Shown here piece after piece: positions 21,851 through 33,731 of a stretch of 64,000 nucleotides of DNA; within the stretch, counting starts at the first letter, position 1; the number at the start of each line of letters is the position of its first letter. The position numbers and the translations under genes were made by a program. The notes beneath the pieces were generated by a model. It was given only the letters and a program-made list of their open reading frames with translations. It did not search any database and had not been told where the DNA came from. Where the stretch lies: contig JAXBDG010000009.1 in the NCBI GenBank assembly GCA_036320915.1, positions 1,178,001 through 1,242,000 of the forward strand, in the 5' to 3' direction. Source of the stretch: Linnemannia elongata (lineage: Eukaryota; Mortierellomycota; Mortierellomycetes; Mortierellales; Mortierellaceae).

Positions 21851-24800
21851 GCCACTGTAAAAAGACGAAAGAGTGATGGTTATCCAAGAGAGGTATTCTC
21901 ATGGTGATGGAGTAGAAGCAGTAGGTTTCTGTAGAAGAGACGTGTGAGTGAAAAAAAACGTTTGCGGTGATGGATGGGCTTGTTCACATCATTTTCATAT
22001 CAGCGTTGGGCTAAGCAAAAAGGGCAGTCTCAGTAGTTGATATTGGTGCCTTGGTTATACAGCAGCCACCGTTTGCCCTTTTTCGCATCCAAAAGGTCTC
22101 CTGGATATCTCTCTCCAGAAGTGACATCTGCCAAGCTCTGGTCAGTGATGGGCGCAGGGCCAGGAAGGAGGATGGACATACACAGAGTGATCGAGACAAA
22201 AAAAAAATGCAACAAGCAGGAACGCGTGTGTAGCACTGGCTCTTCACGCGACGCACTATTTTTTTTTTTTCTTTTAGCTCCTCCTCTCATTTTTTCTACA
22301 CGAAGACCCTGATTTTAGTGTCATCTGGTTTCAGCTCGTAAACCTTCTACTTTTTTTGTTCACGCGTACACCCTCTTCTATCTACACCATCACCTCCTTC
22401 CGTTCCTAGGTCATATACTTCCTTTTTTTTTTTGTCTATGAGTATTCAGCGAGAGGCAAGATGCCAGTTCCTAAATCCTCCATGACCATCCTCCCCCCCG
22501 CATCCTTCCGATCTCCTCTTTTCTTTTCTCCACCTAGTTGACATGTGAATTTTAAAACCAATTTCATTTTTCTCATTTTTGGTCCTTATTTTTGCACGCC
22601 CGCAGAGCCGAAACCTTGTGTGTTGTTTCTTGCGTTCTGTACCCCAGGTTCTTCCTAAAGGGGCCAAATGGAGGGAAGAAAAGGAGGGCACTAGCTCGAA
22701 ACCCCCCCCCCCCCCCAATTGAAAGTTTTGAACACAAAGCACAAACAAAACACGCGTGCAAGAATGAACACACGCACTAACACAAAAACTGACAAACCCT
22801 TCTGGCAAGCTCGGAGGGGCGAAGGAAAAAATAGCGATCGAGTTATTCCTTGTCTGATAGGTCTTACATTTTTTCATCCGGCAGGCATGCTTACAAAAGA
22901 TGTCCCCACAGGCAAGTGGACGGACGGGCGGACGGACGGACTGACAGACAGACAGACGGAGTAGCTCGGAAAACAAGGGGGGTAGGTGGACAAGGGCGAA
23001 CGGAAGAAGAAAAGGTCTCCTCACCCGCATGGTCTAGCACAGTGACAAATAAAAAAGAACGCGAGCCGACTCTGAAACTTTGACAAGAACAGCCCAGCAA
23101 GTGGCAAAACAAAGAAGCATTACCAATGGGTAATACATTGAGACGACAATGGATCTAGGCGAGGCGGACAAACAGGTCGGCCAAGAACAACACACACAAG
23201 TTGGGCGAGTTGTGCATACGAAAAAAAAAATGTGGGGCGGAAGAAGTACAGGGGAAGGAGGATGTGACCAAAAAACGACAAGAACTAAGTTGAGGGACCC
23301 GGGGCAAAAATTTAACGAAAGGTCCTTGTTCTCTCGTGTTCAATTGTTTTTTGTTTTTTTTTTGGTGTGTTGTTTTTGCTAAGTATCGTCGTTAAGTAAT
23401 GGTTCTTACAAAAAGAAAGAACGAGATGCAGATGAGAAACAGAGAGGAGGGATAGAAGAGAAACGACAGATGCGGGGTCTGCAGAGTGGGTGAGCGTTTG
23501 TCGCACTCTTTCATCTTTTTGTTCTGTCTTCTCTTTGTTGCAGGCTGCCCGTGGATTCTGCTTCTGCTCCTTCAGCCCTTCCTCATCGTTCTTCGCCATT
23601 CCTTGACCTTCCTTGAAATACTTTGTCTCGTTGTTTCTAATTGTTTTTGTTTCTTCTTGGCTCGCCCTCTCTGTGTGCATAAAAATAACATCGGAACTCA
23701 AAAGTACATGGACATGGCCATGCACGAATGAAACGAGGGCGTGCCCCGGAGCGGACAGGAAGGCAAGAATGCAACCTAAGGCTGGACCTTGTTGTGTCGC
23801 CTGTGGGCGCTTTGTTTTTCGCCTTGGTTGGTGCTTTGCCTGTCACCTTGGTTGGTGCGAAGTCCAATCCGACTTCATTCTTGAATGAGGTGACTTCACC
23901 TCCGCCCTCATCCCCGCACTTATGTTTCATTGCGCACTTGTTTTTTCGATGTCTGTTCGAGATGGGCAATCGGAACTCAGATGTCGTGATCGCTCTGTTT
24001 TCTCTTTCCGCCTTTGTACCTTTGTTTGACGAAACACCTTAAATTCTTCCCACGGGTGAACAAAAAATCCAGGCACCGTTTTATTTTTCTGTGCCTTGTG
24101 TCAGTGTCGAAAGAAGAACGAGAGAAGGCAGGGAATGAGAGGTCATGTCGATGTCATCTCCTACTTACTTCCCCCCCTTTATTTTCTCACACTTTTTTTT
24201 ATCCTTACCTTGAACGTGCTATTTTCTCCATCTTGCTTGTACCTCCTCAACAAAAGAAAAGAAGAAAAGATACTCAACAAAAGCAAAACCAAGAAAGCAT
24301 ATGAGAATAGGGTCAATAGAGTTGTTTGTTGAGTTTGGGTCTAAAGTCCGGGGTTGTTGAGAACACTACAAAAAGGGTTTCCCATTCTTGTTTGGCGGGG
24401 TGCTCTCGTCTAAAAAGAGTAGAGTGCTCCGTGGGCAGCCAAAATAAAAATAACTTTCTTTTCGCAACTTTGCTTGCCTATGGTGCCCCCTCCTTTTTTT
24501 CTCTTTTCTCTCCGATCGAACATTGTTTGTAGGCTAACAGGCCGAATAGAATAAGCTGCACGCATACAGACGCAGACAGAGAGACGCATACATGCAGAAA
24601 TGAGACAATCAGTGGAAGAACAAAACCAAAAGGGTACTGCCTTGCCTGTCTACCTGCCTGCTCCTCTAACCTCCGTACGTGTGTTCCATTCTCGTTCTCT
24701 TTCTCGCTCTCTCTTCCAACATGATTGACATGCACATTGATTTGCACTTCGCCCCGCCCTTGCACTTGGCTTGGCTGTTTATGCAGGCATGTTTCTGATG

Positions 24801-25288
24801 GCGATGGTCCCCAGCTCAACCTAGAAAAAAGAGACCGACTGCACAGTTACGATCCATCCATCTTCTTTTTCAAGTGTACAAGTGTTCAAGTATGTTTAAG
24901 ATGTTGGTATGTGTTTTAATGAATGAGTGCCAGTTCTGTTTTGTTTGTTAAAAGTATCCTGGATGCTATGAATTTTGTGTTGTGCAAGAGTATGTTATGT
25001 AGCTAACTAGTTTTGTTGTTTTGTGTTCGAAGTTTGTTTGGTTGAAAGAGTAGGGAGTAGCGAATAAACGAAGTTTTTGTTTGGAGAGTTTTGAGAGAAG
25101 CAAAAAAAAAGAGTGTGTTGGTTGGTTTGTAAGATGTGTGAATGCGAAGCTATGTACAAGTTGGGCTGCAGAGTCCATCCTTCCCTCCCCTCCCACTTGT
25201 TATTCTTTTGGGGGTAACAGTAGTAGTAGTAATGATTGTGTGTGCTAAGAAAAAGAAAGAAAAAAACTGATGGTATCGGCAGAAGGAT
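21851..25288. other. Intergenic region, no gene recognised
   Basis: It contains a 16-nt C run near 22703-22718, GAC/GGAC microsatellite-like sequence (about 22919-22965) and a short tandem duplication of a ccttggttggtgc unit (about 23822-23858). Many A/T homopolymers occur. The longest frames (22446-23030 minus, 23312-23725 minus) have low-complexity products without recognisable domains. Confidence 0.5.
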
Positions 25289-25777
25289 TTAGAGGAGGCG
25301 GACCATATGGCGACCATCCTTGGTGACCAAGGAATCGGCATTGTACAACTCCTCGTACTCGGCATAAGCGCCCTCGACATGAGGGTGGTCCTTCAGGACA
25401 ACATCCTTGGCGCGGATGACGTGGGGCACGGCAGACTCAAAGGTGGTCTGGTTGGGGAAGAAGAACTCCTGGGACTTGCGGCGGGCAGAGTTGGCATTGG
25501 CCATGGAAGAAAGGATCTCGGCGAGGCCGTTGCCTTCGTCAAAGGAGGAGGTCGAGGAAGCCGAGGGGGAGAGCATGGGAGGAGTCAAGGGGGGAGAGTT
25601 GGCCGAGGCGCGCTCGAGACGGCGGCGGTCGGCGGTGGGGATCTCGATGGACAGGGGTGCGTAAGCGTAGGCGGCGATCTTTGAGGAGGCGGCAGAGAAG
25701 ACGGAGGGCTGGGTCTTGGGTCTGCTGCTGTAGAAGAGGCCAGTGGCGATAATTGCGGATGTGATGATGACAGTCAT
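25289..25777 (-). CDS. Unknown 162-aa protein with N-terminal membrane anchor
   Basis: This is an intronless frame from an ATG at 25777 in a good context (caccaaaaATGAC), with a TATA box 174-181 bp upstream. The first about 18 residues (MTVIITSAIIATGLFYSS) form a short hydrophobic segment that could be a signal anchor or mitochondrial membrane helix. Residues about 45-60 are basic (ADRRRLER), and a Ser/Pro-rich stretch follows (PPLTPPMLSPSASS). The C-terminal half looks like a compact domain: a QEFFFPNQTTFESAVPH segment, RAKDVVLKDHPHVEG and AYAEYEELYNADSLV. GC-rich third positions agree with coding. I do not recognise the family. The single-gene promoter layout resembles that of the neighbours at 21686 and 29654. 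Confidence 0.65.
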   Translation of the reverse strand: MTVIITSAIIATGLFYSSRPKTQPSVFSAASSKIAAYAYAPLSIEIPTADRRRLERASANSPPLTPPMLSPSASSTSSFDEGNGLAEILSSMANANSARRKSQEFFFPNQTTFESAVPHVIRAKDVVLKDHPHVEGAYAEYEELYNADSLVTKDGRHMVRLL

Positions 25778-25950
25778 TTTTGGTGTTTTTGTGTGCGGAT
25801 GAGAGCTAGGGTAAAGGAAGGGACTCGGATTTGGGCTAGAGGGGAGTGAAAGAGAATTGAGGTAAAGAGAGGAGAGAAGGTTGGAAGGAAGGATTGAAGA
25901 GTGAAGAAAGAAGAAAAAAAGAAAAGTGAAAAGGTTGGCAAACCAACGTT

Positions 25951-25958
25951 CTTTTATA
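25951..25958 (-). promoter_or_regulatory. TATA box upstream of the 162-aa gene
   Basis: TATAAAAG on the minus strand lies about 178 bp before the ATG at 25777. Confidence 0.55.
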
Positions 25959-28431
25959 CTTCATCAAAGGCGATGACTCCCTTCATTTTCACTTTCGCAC
26001 ACACTCAAAAATGGCGAAATGTGGGGAACGTCTTAGCACTTTGGACACACAGTCGCAACGTACTGAACCTTTTTTTTTTTGTTCGAGTGCAATTCATTCT
26101 CTGCCACTGCCACTGCCTTCCCCTTTCTCTCTCGTCTTTTCTGTGCTCAACAAAAAAATAAAATTTGGGTGTGTCCATCTGCCCCTTCTTCTTGGATGAA
26201 TGACTCCCTCTATTTCTCTATTTCTTATTCATCTCCCTCCGGCTGGCTCGACGTGTACCATCAAACGTAAATGGTCTTGACACTTACTTAACATTCTATT
26301 TGTCGAACGCACAAAAGGGCTAGTGTCTTTCTCTTCCTTCGTTTTATTACACCCCTCTCCCCTCACTGGAATACAAGCCAATCACAAGCCCTCAATGGGG
26401 TTGGTCGTCTCCCTCGGTCGGCCTGTCCGTCAGTCTTTTCTCATTTATTTCTGCGGTCAGTGCTACCAGCCTGTCACAATGCAAGCCTGCCTACTCTTCA
26501 TTATGGCATAATCATTGCCCCCATGGCCACTCTTCTAACGACTTTTACAAAACCCACTCTCTGGTCACTTGTCATGCCTCACCATGCCTTCGCTATGTTT
26601 TCAGACTGACTATTGTCCACAATGACACGAAGGAAATGAAGCCCGATTCCCCCCGCCTCTTGCCCAGTAACCTGTTTCCGTACAAACAAACGAACACAAT
26701 AGAATGAACACGATGTCTCACATAGTCATCATCCCACCCACCAGGAGCAGGGGCGTATGCTGTGAGAGTGTGGCTTTCTTAAGGCGTTTGGTTAAGTCAA
26801 TCTTCCCTATGTGGAACCTGACAAACAATCAAACAATTGTGTGCATCCGAATGAGTGAGGGGAAGTAGAAGAAGGGCAAAAAGAACAGCTTGCGTTTCCA
26901 TGTACCGGTGCTTGAAACGTGGGTCATCAAATACTTCCTTTCCATCTGTGAGAATCCTGTGGGGGCTTATTCGTCTTCTTTTTTCACCCAGGCTGCATTG
27001 CTCCAATCGGACACCGCATGAACGATCATTCGGCAAAAACTATTCATCCCCTTCAAAAGAGCTATAGGCCATTTTCATGCTGCCTTGACCTCTTGTCCGA
27101 TGATGCTTGCCATACTGCGTGGCCGCTTTGATAGATGCGATGTGATGGATTATGTGAGGAAGGGAAAAGCATGGGGCGATGACAACGGGGTGTCAACAAT
27201 GACGCTGCTTTCAAAGGATAACAGAGGGATGTTAAAAATACAAACACAAATAAGAAAGAGTGGACAACATGGGCGAAGCGTAAAGGAGTGACAAGCCAAA
27301 GCGCAGCGCTAGGAGTCAAGGTTGATTATTCAGTCGCTTCTGCTCAGTCAGCGACCATTGCTGAATAAAAAAAAAGGATACATACGTGTGCCTGATTAGC
27401 CATGTCCTGTCGTGGCCATTCGGGTTGTCGCTCCGCTCGAAAAACTTCTTGATCGCACCAACAAACCGGAGAAAAAAAAAGAGAGAGAAGCAACTCTCCC
27501 ACGAACAAACAGCAGCGCACCAAGAGGGTCTCGCTCGGCTCTGTTCCTTTTCCCTTTTTTCTCTCGAAGTGTTTATCTAAACATGCGTTGAATGATAATC
27601 TCTTCACTCCTTCTCTCTCTCCTTGCACCCTTCGTGAACCGACATGGTAATTTTGGTGTCGAAATGAAGAGGGGAAAAGACGAGCAGTTAGACACATGCT
27701 TCGCAATCCACACGATTTTCTTTCCCTCGTCCACTTCCTTTTGCTAATTAGGTTTGCACATGGGTGGCACACAACAGGCACTCACTCGACACACGCATGT
27801 TGTTGGCACTAAGAAATCAAGGCTCGTTGCACCATACTCCTTTTGACGATGTCAATCCGCCCCCTGCCTCTTCTTTTTCTTTCTCTTCTTCAGTCTGCGC
27901 GGTGGACAGAATCAGATCGCCTTCATAGAGAGGTCCTTGGCCGAGGAGCTGTGATGGTGCCCGTCAGCTGCAGTAATACGGTCCCTCCTCATCATTCTAC
28001 GCTCTCTTTCCATTCAACCCATCCAACTCACCCATCTGTTCGATCCCCACCTTCGTCTCACATGTGGTACATTCATCACCGTTTCACTCCTTCTTTTTGG
28101 TCTTCCATAGACATCTCTTTCATTCTTAGTTCTTGAATGCGTCGCTTTGCCTTTGTGTCCTTTCTTTCCTTCTTTCCTTCTTTCCACTCTTTCCACCCTT
28201 TTCCATCCATCCATCCGCATGATCAATTGAGATGACCGAGGTAGCTCTTCGAAGCTCGCTTCTTCCCTCCCTCTTTCTCCCCCTCACAAAAAAATGCCCG
28301 GCTGACCATGTACGCAATGCACGTTTTTTCTTGTTTATTTCTTTACCAAATATGCAAAAGCTGCCTATGATCTGACAACTAGCTTATCAGACCCTTGAAA
28401 ACATTCTCTTCTTCTCAAAGGTGTGCATTAA

Positions 28432-28472
<41 letters not shown>

Positions 28473-29411
28473 CAAACAGTACAGCAATATACAAAACAGC
28501 CATCGGATCAAGAAATCGAGAAAAGGGTGGCTCAAGGCAAAAGAGATAGAGAGAGAGAGAGAGAGTGAGAGCGGGGGTGTTATGTCCCATTGATTCGTGC
28601 TAAAAAAAAATCAATCGCAATGCACATAAAATAATGGCGAAAAAGAAAACAAAGAAAAAAGTAAACAGAGAGAGAAAAGAAAAAAAAAGGCGAGGAGGAA
28701 GGAGGAAGAGGCCGTTAAATGTGGTCCAATCAACTTGCCCACGATTTCTTCCCCCTTTTAGTAAGATTCTCTGGAAACAGTCAGGAATGGAGATGGCCTT
28801 TGTTGATTGCCTTTACTTTTTTTTTTTTTTTTTTGCTTAGTTGCTTGTTAGGAACACACCAGAAAGGCATCGTTAATAGAAAAGCAATGGGCAACTGCAT
28901 TCTGGCGTTGTGGCTGCTGCTTTGTTGCATATTCAACATTTTTCTGACACATGAGTCACTTCATCCAACACAAACATACCAAACACAAAAATGAATGCAA
29001 AGTTGAACTAAAGAAACAGAATGAGCAATCGGCCATGAAAATGAAAGGTATCAAAAAAGAGATGTATTGCGAATTGCGAAGAGCTCTAATGCTTTCTAAA
29101 GAAAAAAATGGATCATTATCTATCGATGTCTATGTACTGTGGGAGTAGTGCCGCATTAAGGAAAGAAAAAAACTGGAGAAAGACGAAAAATGAAAGTGGA
29201 GTCGTTTTATGTGTGGGGAAAGGAATGAGCATCAAGTGTTGAACTTGAATGGGGTATATGAAGTGTGTGTGTTGAAAAGGTGGGGAAGTAAGAGACTCCG
29301 AAGTGGAGGTCGTGCTCTATTTCCACGGATCGGCCCCAGGAAGTGAAAAATATATTCAAGATCTGAGGTAAGGGTCCCTGAAATCCTTCAGTGGGAGGAG
29401 GGAGGAGGCGA
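25959..29411. other. Intergenic region with homopolymers, no gene recognised
   Basis: It holds a 36-nt A run (28433-28468) and a GA repeat (about 28547-28565). Scattered short frames, for example 27344-27781 minus, start with non-ATG codons or lack domains. Nothing else is supported. Confidence 0.5.
28433..28468 (+). repeat. Poly-A tract, 36 nt
   Basis: This is an uninterrupted A run in intergenic DNA. A retroposed-tail origin is possible, but no recognisable coding sequence abuts it. Confidence 0.9.
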
Positions 29412-29654
29412 TTACTTGTTGGGGGTCCAGTAGACGACCTCGTCTTTCAAGAGGCGCGAAGCACCTGCGACGACAGCAGCACTTCCGAGGACGGCATAGG
29501 CGACAGTCTTGGCAGTCTTAGCTCCATTTGAGGGAGCAGCAGCGGCAACAGTGTGGTTGATGGCGACAGCAGAGGCATTGACCTTGGCTGAACTTGAGAT
29601 CAAGCGCTTGGCGACGGTGGTGGTCGAAGTAGAGGCACGGATAATGGACATCAT
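29412..29654 (-). CDS. Unknown 80-aa small protein, probably mitochondrial
   Basis: This short frame begins with two adjacent ATGs (29654, 29651), has an A-rich start context and lies 181-188 bp downstream of a TATA box. The N-terminus (MMSIIRASTSTTTVAKRLIS) has Arg/Lys, Ser/Thr and no acidic residues for about 50 positions, which fits a mitochondrial targeting sequence. A single hydrophobic helix TVAYAVLGSAAVVAGASRLL (about 50-69) is followed by a short polar tail KDEVVYWTPNK. The layout is typical of small single-span inner-membrane subunits or assembly factors, but no named family is recognised. The gene is probably real, judging from promoter, composition and clean ATG-stop structure. Confidence 0.6.
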   Translation of the reverse strand: MMSIIRASTSTTTVAKRLISSSAKVNASAVAINHTVAAAAPSNGAKTAKTVAYAVLGSAAVVAGASRLLKDEVVYWTPNK

Positions 29655-29834
29655 TTTTGTAGTATGTCTGTGTTGTGTAAGGTTGAGCGTTGGGTGTAGT
29701 TATTTGTTTGTTTGTATGTAGTGGGAGTGAAGAGGCTTTGATTTGGGGTTCTTCTGTGAGGAAGAGAGAGTGTTGTTGTTGTGGTTGTTGAGGATTGTTT
29801 GATTGTATCGAAAAAAAGGAGGGGATGGTCATGC

Positions 29835-29842
29835 CTTTTATA
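29835..29842 (-). promoter_or_regulatory. TATA box upstream of the 80-aa gene
   Basis: TATAAAAG on the minus strand lies about 185 bp before the ATG at 29654. Confidence 0.55.
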
Positions 29843-31697
29843 CCTTTCTGTTATGACACATCGCCCAGAAAAAACAACAACGACTACGCTGAGTGACTGA
29901 CTGGTTGGGCTTATGACTGAACAGCATCCAAAATTAGAACTCTGGTCACAGGTAGTGTAAAGTGTAGATAACGGTTCAGTCCCCTCTTCCCCTCTCCAGA
30001 GCGGACATTCTTACCACGTTGTTCCAAAGGTGTGATACGAGGGGATTTTTTAGGCACATTCAAAAACACCCTATCATTTCTCCTGACTGGACTGAGCTCA
30101 TGAGCGAGACCCCGACCAAGGTAAAAATGGACCGATTGGACGAATTATGAAGGAAAAGAGCGCAAATCGACAGGGAAGAACTTTATTAGGGGCTCGCTCG
30201 CTCGTTTGGTTTGAGCAGACAAGTCTGCCACAAAATGGCATCAGCTTCGAACCTACTACACACCTTGCTATGTATAGTTCTGTAAAGAGTCCAATGGGAC
30301 TCCTTTGTGGGGTATTGAAGAGGTACTGGGAAGCTTTTATCAAGAAGAAAGAAATAAGAAAGCGATAAAGAGAGGCGAAGACATTGACTGAGAGACAGAT
30401 AGAGCAAGCGAAATATGTGTATTTTAGTAGCAAGAGAGCAAATAATGGTGTGGAATGGTGCAATTGACAGTTTGCATTTCATGCTGATAGCACTGTGCCC
30501 CCATCCCTAGAAGCTATCTCCTTCATGCCTTTGCCATCATCATTAGTGATCAATACCTCACCATACCTATCTTTCGGGTTGAGTATCAGTAATGTTGAAG
30601 TGAGATAGTTTCATACCAGCGCATTAGTTTGGTGAGTGGACTTGGGTCTGGTTCAAGATGCGATTCTTTCATTCCTTCTAACTTACACACATACGTGCTT
30701 GGCAACTGACGCTATCTCCAAGGTCAACAATCGGGATCGCCATTCTTGGGAGGTTGTTGTTTGTTAACTATCTTTCTACTGTTGAGATTGTTACTATTGT
30801 TTATACTTTGTGTTTCCCCTCATTCTGTGCACTGACCGTGACAATGGTGACCCCCTTTATTTGCATTTTGCCTACTGGCTGGAAAAGTGACTGACGTAAA
30901 GGATGAACAGAGTCATTTTTTTTCCTTCCATCGGAAAATGACTCTTCCCCACACACGGCTGAATAACTCTTTCCCTTTTCTTTCATTCCATCACCCACTT
31001 CAGGAAACACTCCCACACTCAAGCAAAAGGAACAGCAATGGATGAGATGACGAATCGGGACACAGGACAGGACTTACAGCCATCACCATGACAGCCGCAA
31101 CAGCCCTTTTCTGGCTTCACTGACATCATCTGGACGCCTTACTTGCGCCGATGTTGCTGCGAATCTCCCAGTAGCAGCAACGTCAACCTGGATATAAATA
31201 CACCAACAGGAATGTAGGGATTTCTATCTCGCGGTGGCGTTGACAGTATGGCCTTGACAACCCGTCTTCCAGGAACGCCACTACATACCTCTCAGAAAGC
31301 GAAGTGAAATCTAGCGGTGGTGTTAATGGCTCTATGACCTTTGCTTGTTGTTAGACCCCCCCCCATCTTAACTCTAGAAGAAACCAAGGATAGGCACAAT
31401 CTAGATATATGTGGACATCACTTCATGTGTTGATGCTGACAAAGAACTACGACTGAGTCACTCAGGAACAGGAATTGGAACAGGAACATGAAGAGTGATG
31501 AACCGAGTGAAGAGGTTGCCTGTGGAGGATGTCACCTGCACTCCGCTCCACGGGTACCCAGGAACCTTTACCGGCTTTGCAATGGACAACAATGGCACAT
31601 AAAATATAACTGCGAGGCAAGAGATAAGAATAAAAACTATTTGCACAGACTGTTATCTATTATGTGTTTGTTTTCTGTGATGCAAGGTATGGAGGGT
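29843..31697. other. Intergenic region, no gene recognised
   Basis: This is the 3' side of the BAHD gene and the 5' side of the 80-aa gene. A degenerate pair of about 35-bp related segments (near 31229 and 31311, each with a gcggtgg core) is the only visible structure. A 62-codon frame at 31458-31646 minus starts with GTG. Confidence 0.45.
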
Positions 31698-33187
31698 CTA
31701 CGAACTGACGAGGGTGGCATACTTGTTCAACAACACATCACCAACCAACGCACCCTCACCATCCTTCTCAACCGTCAATAGAAGAAACACATCCCCTGTC
31801 TCCTTATCCTCCGTCATCAAACTGTACGCAGGAGGGTAAACCGTTCCACCACCCGACGTCGCCATGAACGGCTTCTCTCCCCATCCAAACCGCAACTTAG
31901 GACCCTTCAGATCAAACCGACACCAGTTTGTCAACACAATATCGGCGGCCCACCCTACACGGCCTGGAGTGTCATTGACGGCGGGGCTATCAAAGAATGC
32001 TATCCGCTTGGCGACAGACTCGGCGGAGAGTTGGATCTCGAGGTTGGAACGGATCGCGAGGGCGACTCGGCCTGCAGACTCAGCGGTTGGGGTGGAGAGG
32101 TCTGAACGTGGGATGGTGAGGCTCCAGAGGTTGTTGAAGTTGCCTAGATAGTGGCCTCCAGCCATGTCACCCTTGGGTGCGCGTTCGCGACCATCGGCCG
32201 CCATCGCAATTTTCTCGACCTCTGACTCCTCGCTTGATCGGCCCTCTAGTCTTGCCACCTTGCTGTCTTGACGGGCACGCGTGACGGCTCCAGAAACCAA
32301 AGCAGACAAGGCATCTCCTGAAGAGATCCAAAGTCCCGAACCAGCAGGTGGTGAAAGGTCGCGTTTCAACTGCGCCATCGAACTCTTTGTAATCTTCCAG
32401 TTCGTCACGACCGAGGGTGCCAACAAGTAAGCTGATGGACCTGTCGCCGGGGTATCAAGGAGGACGAATGGTGGTGGTGCTGGAAGAGATACCCCTTCAA
32501 GTTGTTTGATGAGGTCGGAAAAGAAGCGACCAGGTGTGCGCTCCCAATCATCTGGAATCTTGGTAAAATCAGCGGGTTCACCTCTGGAGAGTTGTGCCCA
32601 GAGTTCCAAGAAATCTAAGAATCCACGCAAGTCGGCGACCTGGTGGTTGAATGATGATGCCACACAGATCGTTCCACACGAGAACTATTGTTGGATATGA
32701 AAAAAAGAATAATTGCATGCGTTAGCAATGATGCGGATCAAATGTGTAACAGACGATAATATATAGTATTACATGGTACAACAATTACCTGTGTGACTTT
32801 GACAGCCAAGGTGCTGGCCATAGGAGGCAGGATCGGATCTGTCCTCGGCGACAAATCCTCCGAATCCTTCACGAACGGTGTATCCTTCAAATCCACCAAG
32901 AAGGGCGTCCCGACTATACCTTCCTTGTCCATGACACTAAAGATCTCGCCCTTGTCGTTGGACTGCATCGTACCAGCGACAGGTGGGTACAACTCTAGAG
33001 CCTCCGCCAGCGAGGTTTTCAATTGCTCAACCACATCAGAAAGAGGGATAGAGGGACAACGGAAGAAGCGGTGGTTGTGGATTTGGATAGCAGGACAGAT
33101 GTCAAGTCCGTGGAGGCGGACTTTTGAGGGTGGTGTGGGGCGATTGTGCTTGTTTGTTGGGAAAATTGTGCTTGTTTCTAGTGCCAT
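31698..33187 (-). CDS. BAHD-type acyl-CoA-dependent acyltransferase
   Basis: Two exons (33187-32789, 32684-31698) join in phase to give 461 aa, the usual BAHD length. The family transfers acyl groups from acyl-CoA to alcohols or amines; known fungal members act in secondary metabolism. The catalytic motif HxxxD is HQVAD (147-151) within SSFNHQVADLRGFLDFLELW, just after the intron and preceded by VKVTQFSCGTICVA. The second family motif DFGWG appears as RFGWG (about 398-402), so the usual Asp is replaced by Arg. The C-terminus GALVGDVLLNKY is typical. There is no signal peptide, so it is probably cytosolic. A TATA box lies 71-78 bp upstream. No biosynthetic partner gene is adjacent, so the substrate cannot be predicted. 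A decayed second copy lies just upstream. Confidence 0.88.
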
Positions 33188-33257
33188 TGTTGTTGTTTGT
33201 GCTTGCGAATGAGAGAATGAAGGTATCTGAATGATATTAAAGAAAAAAATGTCTCTC

Positions 33258-33265
33258 TTTTTATA
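33258..33265 (-). promoter_or_regulatory. TATA box of the BAHD gene
   Basis: TATAAAAA on the minus strand lies 71-78 bp before the ATG at 33187. Confidence 0.6.
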
Positions 33266-33596
33266 CTGCTTCGTGTACGTGAGCCCGCAGCAGCGGATTG
33301 GTTAAAGACACGTACGCTTTGGATTCGATTGGAGACAGACTCCGGCTTTGTGCAGGCTAGCTAAATTACAACGCGTTTCTTATTATCGGAGCTTGACAAC
33401 TGGTAAGCCCGCAGTTTTTCTTCGATGTTGCAGGGGAAGCATCTTAACTCGATCAATTACTTAACCACCTAGCAATCTTGGTGGCGACTCGTCACTGTTC
33501 TATCTGTTAAAATGGAACAAGCCATCCTTCTCGGTACTGTGCTTTCCTCCCTATGTCTCCACTTCCCACCAAGGTCACACACCGCAAGTACAACTT

Positions 33597-33731
33597 ACTT
33601 GAACAGGCATAGGTCCCATATCGGTTCATAAACACCTCAGTCAACAACGCAACCTTACCCTCCGACTCCACACATACCATAACATCTAATCTCCCTGGCT
33701 CCTTCCTCCTTACCACCCTCGCATAACACCA
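33597..33731 (-). pseudogene. BAHD acyltransferase 3' remnant
   Basis: A minus-strand frame encodes a segment matching the C-terminus of the adjacent BAHD gene: KEPGRLDVMVCVESEG and ALLTEVFMNRYGTY align with KETGDVFLLLTVEKDG and ALVGDVLLNKYATL. No frame upstream carries HxxxD or FGWG, so the rest is missing. A GTAAGT donor-like site follows at the end of the homology. It is best explained as a truncated tandem duplicate. Confidence 0.55.

Noticed and set aside
22446..23030. 194-codon minus-strand frame
   Set aside because: It crosses a poly-C/G run and a GAC microsatellite; composition is not protein-like and no domain is seen.
31458..31646. 62-codon minus frame with a signal-peptide-like start
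   Set aside because: The start is GTG, there is no ATG near, and it lies in the BAHD 3' flank.
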